A stretch of DNA of 64,000 nt from Tetracentron sinense (Eukaryota > Streptophyta > Magnoliopsida > Trochodendrales > Trochodendraceae), in assembly GCA_015143295.1 (NCBI GenBank), contig CM026565.1, forward strand, positions 27,164,052-27,228,051. Reading direction: 5' to 3'. The position numbers and the translations under genes are program-made. Below the pieces are notes generated by a model that saw nothing but the letters and a program-made list of their open reading frames with translations, searched no databases and was not told the origin of the DNA. This document shows, piece by piece, positions 44,976 through 54,262 of the stretch; within the stretch, counting starts at the first letter, position 1, and each line of letters begins with the position of its first letter.

Positions 44976-45756
44976 AACAATGTCAAATATTACAATACAA
45001 TATCTATTCTATTTATCATGTTTAGCAAAAGCCTTTAAACACATGCAATAGCCCATCCCAAGCTTCAACATAGTAATCTACTCATATTTATGTTAAACAT
45101 TCAATAATCTTGTCTCAATTTTATCAAATCATGCAATGAAACATAATAAAGTTAGGTTAGAAAGAATATCGACCTTAGAGATTGTTCCCTTCGATCCAAA
45201 ACGCTAGAGAATGCTCCACGTGGCTTTGGGACAATTTACGAGCCAAGATTCTTCTTCTCCAAGCAAGATCCTTCTTTCCCCAATAAAAACCCCTCATGAA
45301 ACCTAGGGTTTTCCCATTTTCTCTCCCAAATTAGGTTTAGAATCTCTCAAACTCTAAAATCCTCGAATTCGAAAAGTTACTATTGTCTAGGGGTTCAAAA
45401 CCCTAATTTTCGTAACTTTAAAAAAAAATTGTGCACGCGCTGCGATCGATCAGAGCATTACAGATGCGATCGATCGCTGCATATAGGTGTGATCGATCAC
45501 AAATAAACAGAGGCTCACCCAAATTTCCTGGTTCCTTCCAATCAATCGCAGGCTATCTACAATCGATCGCAGGTCAGATAGTAACCTACCCAACTTTCAA
45601 GTCTCCTCCGCTATTAAACGAGGTAAAAATATGAAATTAAATCCGAGAGTCTACCGTTGGAGTTAAAAACTTTTTAGTAGGACTCAATATCTACAAATTT
45701 GGAGAAGATGCCATTTTGGAGATGCATTTTGAAGACTTGCGTTGGAGATGCTGTTA

Positions 45757-46849
45757 CGTTGGTCATGTGATAAATGAAGTGAACCTTGAAGATAGTGGCC
45801 TACCAATGGACAGCAGGAATTGTCGCACACATGGTGATTGGCCTTACTATTTATTCTCTGTAGGAAAAAATAATTAACTGCAAGGTAGCTTGCGAGTTGT
45901 GACTAACTAATTAAAATGTTGTGCATGACAGTGAGATACTTTTAAGGCACGTCTTGAGCTTAATTTGTAAATGCCAAGTATAAAAATGGGTCAAAAAACA
46001 ACTTAGCTATTAAAGGTGTTAATTTAGCTAGTAAAGGGGTTAATTTTATCAAAAGTAAAGGTGTTAATGTTTAACCCTTAAACAAAAAAAAAGTAACGGT
46101 GTTAATGTTTAACCCTTTATAAAAAAAGAAAAAAGAACTAAAGTGTTAATATTTAACCCTTTATCAAAAAAAAAGTGAAGGTGTTAATGGGCTGGGAAGG
46201 CTTGCTTTATTTTTTGGTTGTTAGGGAATATATTACCACACCTAAGAGCCAGGATACGCCTACATATTATGGGGATGGCTTGTGGAGGACAAAATTGTCC
46301 GGCTTGGTTAAAAAGCAACTAGTAAAAATGGGTTATCATTTATTTAAGTTAGTGTAGGTTAGGTATAGGCGCGGAGCTTGGAGTATCTTGCAGGGGCTAA
46401 CAATGGGGTTTGGTGGTGGTGGATGAGTGTTTTAGATTTTTCATAAATAAGAACACTCTTATTAAGTTTATATTAAAATACCCATTAAAGGAGAAATGAA
46501 TGAGGAACTTCATGAGATGAGAAGATGAGGAGAGTGGGAAACTTATTTAATCTCATGCGCACGTATGTAAATCCCTTTTTTCCTCTTTTTCTTCTTTCAA
46601 AACTATTTGTTAAAGTATTGATGATAGTGGATAAGTGTTTCAGACTTTTCATAAATAAGAGATTATGATAAAATAGGCGGCAATATGAACAGGGTATTTA
46701 AAAGCAAGGTAACAAAGGAAAATAGGAATATGAGAAAAAACCCTAGGTTAAAACAATCGAGCTGAACTCCAAATACATCATACGTCCAATTTTTATTTTT
46801 TTTTGGGTATCCAGGCCTCTTAGAGTAAGAAATGAGACATTTGCATCCA
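45757..46849. other. Intergenic DNA with a short tandem array
   Basis: At 46010-46190 the phrase AGGTGTTAAT...TTTAACCC with A-runs repeats about four times at about 45-base spacing. A 60-codon frame at 46175-46357 has no ATG start and no motif. No gene. Confidence 0.45.
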
Positions 46850-47553
46850 TCTAAGCATAATGCGCAAGTTAGTAAACTTCCGTGTTTAATCTTTTCTGAA
46901 AATAAGTGTGTACTAGAGAGGTTAAACGCAGGGTAACTCGCGAGCTATCATCCTAAAATAATCCAATGGTGTGGGATTTCATAATCTACGGGTTTGGATC
47001 TTTAGTGACGTTAGGAATTTAGATCAGATGCTCGGTTATGGTTTGAAACCGGTGAGATTATTTTATTTGGTAGCTCGGGGCGTACAAAATTGGAACTTTT
47101 ATTAGAGAGTGAAGTCTCATTTCTCAAATCGTGTGCTTTATGAAATTCCAGGATATTTGTCGGCACATGACTAATACGTGACGTGATGACTTGGGTGCGC
47201 AAATCCTCTATCAGTGACTGTCTGATTCATCACCGCTCTTAGGTCTGTGCTAATTAAATAGTTTAATAAATTGATTTTTTATGGATATAAATTTTATATT
47301 ATTAACATGCATGAAAATTTATTTTAAATTTGGCATGTTTATCTTTATGAATATTTTAAAATTTTAAACATATATTGTTGAGTTTAAAATTACTTGAGGG
47401 TAATGGGTCGAATTGCGTTGTGATCGGGTCGGTTGAATTCATGAAGGATAGAACATTCTTAATCCTAATGCAACAGGTTTATAAATGGGTTGAAAAAGGC
47501 AAATGCAATCAATCAAAAAAAAAAAAATCAAAGAGGCCCCTTAAATATAAATT

Positions 47554-47611
<58 letters not shown>

Positions 47612-47640
47612 TTTTATCATTAAAGGTATAAATACATTAT
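46850..47640 (+). repeat. Repeat R2, second copy, first part and TA-rich tract
   Basis: GCGCAAGTTAGTAAACTTCC, GCAGGGTAACTCG, AGATCAGATGCTCGGTTATG and GTAGCTCGGGGCGTAC match 39975-40210. It is followed by a TA microsatellite at about 47550-47610. Confidence 0.5.
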
Positions 47641-48420
47641 ATTTCATTAATAGTTAAACTTACAACTAATATTTAATGAATATATTACATGCAATAATAA
47701 ATATACATAATTATTAAATATATTATAATAATAATAACTAAATAATTAATCATAGTTATACAATTAAAGTATATAAGTTATTTATAAATTTAATTATGAT
47801 AACATTTAAAACTAAATTTCATATTCATAAATATATTATTCACATAATTTTATATGGTAACTAGGTATTATGACTCGTTAGGTTCAGCCAAGCAATCTCG
47901 ATACCAATTCAATTATTAACCAAAAAAAAAAAAAATGGTTGTAGAACTTGAACCCAATCCAAGTGTTCAAATCCATAACCTAAACCCTCGTTTAAAAAAA
48001 AAGGTCAGGCAGTTTCGGGCAACTTGAAAGATCGGGTTAAAAATTACTACCCCATTTATAGTTATTTGTCAAACAAAGTTATTGATCTTATTTCAAATTC
48101 AAATATGTGTTACTAAATAGTCTTTACTCGACAATTAATAATTCCTTTCAACTATAGATCTCTAAACTACAGTTCCTTAATAGTTAAACGTTCCTAATCA
48201 CAGTCTTAGTTGGGTAGAGTTTTAAATAAAAAAAAATTAAAGAGCCATGCTACATTTCTAGTATGAGGTTATGCAAACCAAATTAAATTTTAGAAATGAG
48301 AATGCTAAGCCTTGGAGGCTACTTCTATGTGAGACATGTGTTACTTTAAACGACTACTTTTACACCAAGTTAATTGCAGGTAAAGGGAAGGTTCCATACA
48401 AATGTTGAAAGCTGTTGTTT
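47641..48420. repeat. Repeat R2, second copy, second part
   Basis: GAACTTGAACCCAATCCAAG, AAGTGTTCAAATCC, GTCAGGCAGTTTCGGGCAAC and CAAATATGTGTTACTAAATA match 41830-41985. The remainder is AT-rich. Confidence 0.4.
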
Positions 48421-48439
48421 AATTAATCGATTGCTTTTA

Positions 48440-48579
48440 CACCCCGCCTCTTGCATCAATGGTGGGGTGTGGCCTCTCTCAAATGAGAAGTCTCAGGATC
48501 TAATCTCACTAAACGATGAGTTACAAGAGCTTCAATCCTCAAGGCTAACCACTAACCAATAACCCTAGGTCACAAAAAA
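48440..48579 (+). mobile_element. SINE with a 19-base perfect TSD
   Basis: AATTAATCGATTGCTTTTA occurs at 48421-48439 and 48580-48598 exactly. Between them are about 140 bases starting CACCCCGCCTCTTGCATCAA, with TGCATCAATGGTGGGG as possible A box, GGATCTAATCTC as possible B box, and an A-rich 3' tail. A relative lies at 60437-60604. Confidence 0.75.
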
Positions 48580-48598
48580 AATTAATCGATTGCTTTTA

Positions 48599-49544
48599 TT
48601 GACAGAACAGTAAGAGAAAAGTAATAAACGTTACCGAGGCCGGGTTTTTTTTTGTAGGGGCAAGCGACTGTCGATTGATAGTGTAAATAATTGCTATTGA
48701 ATTTGTAGAGAATGATTAAACGTATACAAAATATTTTGCGTCCAAAGGAGTGAAGGGAGTGTGTGGGGTTCCGAGAAATATTTTTAGGACCAAGTTTATA
48801 GGACATCTCCTCTCTACATTTCGCACATATCATACGTGTATTGCTTCTCTTAGTTTAGGATTCATATTATATTATAGTCTTTTAATGATTTTTTTTATAG
48901 TTAATATAAAATTTTAATGAGAATTGAGAAACAAGGTTTTCTTTTTAAAAAAGAGGATTGTTCCTATCATTTTTTAAAAGTTTATTCTCTTAGTTGGAGC
49001 ATAGTGAATTGGTGGAGTCCACATTGGGTGAACCACATAAATTATTGTGTTGTTTATCTTCGTATTATTCCATTCATTTTTACATTTTGTTGCACGTCTT
49101 TACCATTACAAATAAAAAAGAAATAAATCTATAAATGAAATTACAAAGCAAAAAATTTAAAAATCTATAAAATAATTAAAGATATGTTTTATAAAAGTTA
49201 ATCAAATTACAAGAAAAATATTTTTAAAAATTAACTTAATATAAATCACTAAATCTATAAAACAAATATAGAAAAAACTTTTTAACTCCAAGCTTCTTCA
49301 CGTTCTTGTTTCACATTTGGGCGGGGGGAGGACAAGTTAGACATAGATGAATAATGCTACGTTGGAAAGTATGGAAGAAAAAACTAGCTTGGAGTCATTG
49401 TAATAGATAATATATATATAATAATTTTTTTTTAAAAAATATATACAATATATTATAATTTTTTTTTTTTCAAGAGTTAAGAGACTGTTGCCTCTTATCC
49501 CATAGTTAAGGTATGTTTTCACCTTTTAAAAAAGAAGAATAATA
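48599..49544. other. Intergenic DNA, no gene
   Basis: AT-rich with A and T runs. A GGGGAGGAC patch (49321-49333). No open frame with a recognisable motif, no terminal repeats. Confidence 0.45.
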
Positions 49545-49781
49545 CATTATGTGTGCTCATTCTGCCATACTGCCACATGTCCCATTTAACTCTCACAAAC
49601 TATGATCGAGTTTCACTCCCTTAAGGTTAATGTATCTAACCTTGATTCTTAATTTTGTTTTTAAAATATTAACACTAAGTTAATGAAGCTTAACTACAAA
49701 TAATGACAGTTAAATGGATTACATGGTGGCTTGGAGGGAGCGGAATGACGGAATGTGCAAAGCATAAAGTATCATGCTCCC
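49545..49781. repeat. F1 element, left of a SINE
   Basis: Left end ATTATGTGTGCTCATTCTG, then GCCACATGTCCCATTTAACT, CCCTTAAGGTTAATG, the reverse half GTTAATGAAGCTTAACTAC, and GGAATGACGGAATGTGCAAA. The two ends are roughly inverted. The last 16 bases are the TSD of the adjacent SINE. Confidence 0.5.
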
Positions 49782-49934
49782 AGTTGCCAGCTAATTTAGT
49801 TGGTAAAGTCTCTTAGCGTCGTGCAAGAGACCTGAGATCGAATCCCACCTGGGGGGTATGCTAATCCTCATTGTGTAGCCCATAGGTCCATGTGGTCTCC
49901 AACCAACCCCCCCCCCCCCCCCCCCCCCCAAAAA
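49782..49934 (+). mobile_element. tRNA-derived SINE with a C23 tract
   Basis: TTTAGTTGGTAAAGT is a good A box and GAGATCGAATCCC a good B box, about 35 bases apart as in a tRNA. A run of 23 C (49907-49929) precedes a short A tail. AAAGTATCATGCTCCC at 49766-49781 recurs as AAAGTATCACACTCCC at 49935-49950 (two mismatches). Confidence 0.75.
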
Positions 49935-49950
49935 AAAGTATCACACTCCC

Positions 49951-50220
49951 TCTAGAAAAAGGGTAATGGAAAATGGACCGCACAATAAGTTTTCAAGTTG
50001 ATCGTGCGATCCCATTGGTCCACGCCTTACTTTTGAACACCCATTAATTGTGGTTAATAATTTCTCACCCCTAGGGTTCATCAATCCAACCTAGTTTTTT
50101 TTCTAAATAATAATAATTATTATTTAATTAAGCTCAATCATAATTACAAATGGGCTAAAAGGGACACGGGGATAGTGCGGTCAACTAGCGTTCCCCTTCT
50201 CAGGATTCTTTAGAAAATGC
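49951..50220. repeat. Family F1 repeat with GATCGTGCGATC palindrome
   Basis: GTTGATCGTGCGATCCCATT then GGTCCACG, CCCATTAATTGTGGTTAAT and CACCCCTAGGGTTCATC; the right half has GGGCTAAAAGGGACACGGGG, ATAGTGCGGTCAAC. The fold-back core is weak. Confidence 0.5.
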
Positions 50221-50290
50221 TGAAGAGAGAATGTTGCGATTTTATAGGCAGCGTTCTCGGGCAATGGATTTGCGGTCATGAAGTGAGATA

Positions 50291-50704
50291 GTAGGTGACA
50301 TTTGGTAACACTAAATTAAATAGGAAGAACTTATTTGAAAATTATGCTTAGTTGGACTTTACATTGTTAAGTTAGGATGTCTACATCTATTTGAAATAGG
50401 GGTTTTACCTCTTATTTCAAAAGTACCTCATAACTACTTTTTTTTAATAAGATGTAAAACACATACTTCAAAATGATGTAGACATCTAATTAACCTTCAA
50501 CTTAATAATCTAGTAGAATTTTTTATCTCTAAAATCTCTAAGATGTAGACATATAATTAACCTTCAACTTAACAATCTAAAGTCCAACTAAGTATAATTT
50601 TCAAATAAGCTCTACCTTTTAGATTAGTGTTACCAAACGTTACCTAAGCACAATTTTTAAATAAGCTTTACCTATTTAAATTAGTGTTACCAAACGTCAC
50701 CTTA
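50291..50704. mobile_element. Fold-back MITE, TAGGTGACGTTTGGTAACA type, copy 1
   Basis: GTAGGTGACATTTGGTAACA at the left is mirrored by GTGTTACCAAACGTTACCTA ending at about 50646, and again by GTGTTACCAAACGTCACCTT at 50683-50702. The right terminus is thus doubled. The arms share GCTTAGTTGGACTTTA and AGTCCAACTAAGTATAA. Confidence 0.65.
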
Positions 50705-51197
50705 AATTGTGGGTGGCACGCCAACGACTCCATGTATACCACAAGTTCCACTGTAAGTACCATTGAACCTTTTAACTAGGGTTACAAGTGTTCTTAAAGA
50801 GGCTCTGTCACAGTGTGATTGAACTTGATCTGGACTCCTTGATTTTAGTTAGTATGATTGTATATCATGACTACACTTCAGGAAGCGGAGGTCCTGTTAG
50901 ACTCTTGTCATCCTCTTGAGGCTACCCGCACAAGATTCTATAGTTGTCATGGGCCGAGGGCATTTTGGCTCTTGTGAGTTTTGGGGTCTTGCATGAGCCT
51001 TGCATGAGCTCGGAGTTTACCCGGTTTACCCAAAGAGGACTTTAAGATTCCTCGTTACAAAAAGAAAAAACATAACCGGAGTCCATTTCTGGCTTAGGAT
51101 TCCTCGTTACAAAAAGAAAAAAACATAAGTGGAGTCTATTTCAAGTGTGCAAGTTGACATACTCATCTTGGATTCTTGTGCCTCTAATGATATTTTT
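50705..51197. other. Intergenic DNA with a short tandem duplication
   Basis: GATTCCTCGTTACAAAAAGA followed by AAAACATAA occurs at about 51047 and 51101 (54 bases apart). No gene. Confidence 0.4.
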
Positions 51198-51703
51198 TTT
51201 GGCTACGTATTATCTTTGGTGGACGCGGAGGTGGCGCTCGAGCATCCATACATCACTGGATATGTGGCGATAAAAAGGGGAGAGATATAAAGTGCGGAGA
51301 AGGAAGGGGCAATGCCAAGATTCTCTTGGGGGGGGGGGGGGGGGGGCACAAAATTGGGGGTTTGGAGGTGTTGTCCCCCAAATTTTTTTTTGAGGGTCAA
51401 GCTTATGGGTTATCACATCTGTTTGTGTTTGTATGTAAGAAATATATTTTTTCTCTGGAGTTTAGGGGGGTTAGAGCACCTTGTCCCCCGGCTCCGCCCC
51501 TCTCTCAAGTTATGCCCCTATTAGGACTATAGCGAACTTTTTTTCTCCAAAATTTCAGGGGCCCATGTGGATCCGGCCTGGGGAGAAGTCAAAATCATGA
51601 GGAGAAAATGAAATGACTTCTCTCCCTTTTATCGCCACATGTCTAATGATTTGTGGATGCCCGAGCGCCCACCTCGGGCGTCCACCAAAGATAATCCGAA
51701 ACC
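51198..51703. mobile_element. MITE with TCTTTGGTGGACGC ends, carrying a nested repeat
   Basis: TTTTGGCTACGTATTATCTTTG with TGGTGGACGC at the left is mirrored by GCGTCCACCAAAGATAATCC at 51678-51697. ATGTGGCGATAAAAAGGG pairs with CCCTTTTATCGCCACATG. The segment at about 51325-51505, starting with an 18-base G-run, is a copy of the repeat at 51766-52010. Confidence 0.6.
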
Positions 51704-51765
51704 TTTTTTATTTGGTAGATTCTAATCATTTATCTATTTAGGTTAGGGGGATTAGCATTCATGGT

Positions 51766-52010
51766 CAGGGGTGGAGCCAGGATTCTTTGGAGGGGGCTAA
51801 AAAAGGGAGTTCGGAGGCCACGCCCATGTTTTTTTTTTTAGGGCCAAATATATTGGCAAATAGTATTTGTTTGTGTTCATTTGTAAGAAATATATTTTTT
51901 TGGAGGTCAAGTTCATTGGTAATCGCATATGTTTGTGTCTATTTGTAGGGTTTAAGGGGGACTAGAGCCCCCATCTCTCTCGACTCTGCCCCTTGCCCAA
52001 GCTCGCCACT
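51766..52010. repeat. GGGGTGGAGCCAGG dispersed repeat
   Basis: Starts CAGGGGTGGAGCCAGGATTC, ends with CTCGACTCTGCCCCTTG; the inner AAGAAATATATTTTTT and CATATGTTTGTGTCTATTTG match 51400-51460. Ends are inverted copies of each other (GGGG-GAGCC / GACTCTGCCCC). Confidence 0.5.
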
Positions 52011-52316
52011 ATGAGTACTAATAGGAAAAAAAAAAACTTCAAAATTTGAAGCCTTCCCTAGCCCCATGTGGCTCTGCCTCTGCCTCTGCTCATGGTGGTG
52101 CTCAGCGATCACATCAAGACTTGAACTCGAGTCACACCTTCCCAAAGAGAGACACACAACCACTGGGATGGCCCATGGTGTTCGCCCATGATGATTCACG
52201 TACATTAAATATGAGTATATTGATAAAAACACTCAAAGATGTATTTATTCTTTATAGTTTTACTAACATGCACTCAACGCCAACGGACTCCTATAAGCGT
52301 ATTCCAAGTCATTATA
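52011..52316. other. Intergenic DNA with SINE-like scraps
   Basis: GGTGGTGCTCAGCGATCAC, ACTTGAACTCGAGTCACAC and CAACCACTGGGATGGCCCA resemble 7425-7530 in the same order. No intact element. Confidence 0.35.
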
Positions 52317-52610
52317 TCTTCTTAACTATTATAATCCGAGAGGGAGGCGTAGCCTGATTTTTTTTTTAATTCCTAAACTACCCTTATATGAAACAAAACT
52401 TTAATTCAGTGTTTTACTTTAATGTGTCAATGTTTTACTGTTCCTAAACTATCCCTTATCTATTTAAAGAATAGAATCACAGCCAATTGCGATTGAACTC
52501 GGGGAGAGTTCAATCGCACCCGCAGGTTAACACTGTCCCTTTTAACTCCTATTAATTGTGGTTAACTCCTTCCCCTCGCTCTCAGGTGCATTGCACATGT
52601 CACCCGCTAA
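52317..52610 (+). mobile_element. Helitron copy H4, 3' end CTAA
   Basis: TCTTCTTAACTATTATAATCC start after A, CACCCGCTAA end before T (CTRR form). CGATTGAACTC / GAGTTCAATCG hairpin and F1 block present; the 3' hairpin has decayed (GGTGCATTGCACAT). Confidence 0.72.
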
Positions 52611-52710
52611 TATATAGCAATGAGTGCATATCAAAACCCACTTGTAAAATTTCTGAACTTGGTCGACCTAGGATTGGCAATACAGGGAAGGTAAAATGTC
52701 TTAAAAGGCT

Positions 52711-52996
52711 TAGATGGTGTTTGGTAACACTAATCTAAATATAGAGCTTGTTGAAAATTGTTCTTAGTTAGACTTTAGATTGTTAAGTTGAATATTAATT
52801 GCATGTTTACATCTTAAAGAGTTTAGAGGTAAAAACCTCTACTTTAAAAAGTAGAAGTAGAGGTTTTTACTTCTAAAATCTTTAAGATGTAGACATGGAC
52901 ATGCAATTAACCTTCAACTTAACAACCTAAAGTCCAATTAAGCATAATTTTCAAATAAGCTCTACTTTTTAGATTAGGGTTACTAAACGTCACCCT
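52711..52996. mobile_element. Fold-back MITE, TAGRTGRYGTTTGGTAACA type, copy 2
   Basis: TAGATGGTGTTTGGTAACAC at the left is mirrored by GGTTACTAAACGTCACCCTA at the right. The arms of about 140 bases pair down to the centre (AAAAACCTCTACTT / AAGTAGAGGTTTTT). Confidence 0.72.
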
Positions 52997-53124
52997 ACAT
53001 TAAGCGCTTGCTACTCGGCCATTTCGCAAGATCCATACATCTGATATATTGAAGAGATATATAAGCATTACAATAATATCTCCCTAATATAATATGTTTT
53101 GAGATTCTGTTTGAAATATATTAT

Positions 53125-53260
53125 ATCTTTTTTTTTTTTTTTGGTAAACTCAATCATACCATAAGGCAATGACTGAAGGCAATTACAAGGAAATACTCAC
53201 ACCACCCAAGCACTCACGCACCACATGCAAACTCACACACACTCACAATTATATCTCACT
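53125..53260 (-). mobile_element. Reversed retroposon 3' end (poly-T start)
   Basis: A T-run at about 53128-53143 followed by GGTAAACTCAATCATACC and CA-rich sequence. Read on the minus strand this is a sequence ending in poly(A), as at a LINE or SINE 3' end. The family was not identified. Confidence 0.4.
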
Positions 53261-53341
53261 TACATTAAAAATAAGTGTTTAAATATGAGACATAGCTCTA
53301 CTTTAAAAGGCTTGAGCGTAGTGTAAAATTGGTGACATTTT

Positions 53342-53605
53342 TTTAATGGAAAATAGTCACCTCCTCGGGCTGAGGAGGTGACTTACCGTCTCGTCCCCCT
53401 TTTTGGGGCCACGTTTTCCCTTTTTTCTCCCATTAACAATGGTTAAGATTCAATTACCCCTAGGGTTCACATCTACCCTTGGTTTTTAGAAAATATTATT
53501 TAAAAAAAATTAACCATAAGAGGTGGTTAATTTTTTAATCATAGTTCAAAGTGTTTGTGAGAGCGAGGAGTCCTCGACGGAGGAGATGACTATTGCTCTT
53601 TCTTA
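53342..53605. repeat. F1 element with a 12-base perfect hairpin
   Basis: AGTCACCTCCTC at 53355-53366 pairs perfectly with GAGGAGGTGACT at 53372-53383. The core follows: AACAATGGTTAAGATTCAA, ACCCCTAGGGTTCACATC, AATTTTTTAATCATAGTTC. GGAAAATAGTCACCTCC at the left end mirrors GGAGGAGATGACTATTGCTC at the right end. Confidence 0.65.
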
Positions 53606-53841
53606 ATTATGAAAACAGGTGTTTGTAAAATTGCCACTACATCTCTCTAAGTATTACAATATTGTGGAAGCATAGCTCATCTCATATTAACACTCTTTAA
53701 CATAAAATTTTCAAATATCTGTATGACAATTTAGAAAGTAATCTCTATTACTTGTTCAAGGAGGCATTGAAAGAATACCTCGCCTGGTTGCTTGCACCAG
53801 TGGTAGTTACAATCCAGGCGGGTGGACTCGATTTCGAGTAG

Positions 53842-54262
53842 GGGTGGCCAAGCTCAGCTCGGCTTGAAATATAAAAATCTAAGCTTGATCTCGGCTTGAC
53901 TTGATCGGTAACTCAAAAAGCTCAGCTCGAACTTGAATTGATTCAAGGAGTTGCGCTCGGTTTGGATCGAGTTCGGCTTGATTTATTAAAAAAAATACTT
54001 TTAAATAAAAATAATAATATTTTTTTATTATATATAATAATTATATTATTTATATATATAATCTTATTTTTAAAATTTTTTAATTAACCTTCGAGCCGAG
54101 CTGAATCAAACAAACCATAGTTCGAGCTCAGCTTGAATACATTTTCAAATTCAAAAAATCAGCTCGGCTTTGGTCGGCTCGACCGGATCTAATTTTTGAG
54201 CTCAAACTCGACTTGATCAAATGAGCTTAAACTTTGAACTAGCTCGATTTGGATACACCCCT
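53842..54262. mobile_element. GAGC-rich MITE with AGGGGTG ends
   Basis: AGGGGTGGCCAAGCTCAGC at the left and CGATTTGGATACACCCCT at the right are inverted. The interior is dense in GAGCTCG/CAGCTCGG words around an ATATAT middle. Non-coding. Confidence 0.6.

Larger units (their letters stand above)
43439..45655 (-). mobile_element. Solo LTR, about 2.2 kb, TSD GTTGG
   Basis: Starts TGTCGCGTCCCAAAACCCC. GTTGG lies at 43434-43438 and again at 45656-45660, so the element ends at CTACC; the last base of the expected CA has changed. Relative of 8228-10373. It contains a run of GTGTCCTTGTAA units (about 44220-44400), a 51-base tandem repeat (44795-44975) and GATCGATC palindromes (45440-45565). No coding, primer site or second LTR. 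Confidence 0.7.
42581..45753. mobile_element. Tourist-like MITE split by nested insertions
   Basis: The left end GAGCATTTCCAACGCATCTC (after TAA at 42578-42580) is matched by GCGTTGGAGATGCTG at 45739-45753 (before TTA). Removing the F1 element (about 42830-43375) and the solo LTR (43439-45655 with one TSD copy) leaves about 410 bases, the size of the related MITE at 11855. Order of events: MITE first, the other two later. Confidence 0.6.

Noticed and set aside
49782..49880. Possible tRNA gene (A and B boxes)
   Set aside because: No cloverleaf acceptor stem could be formed by eye and it is flanked by TSDs; a SINE is the better call.
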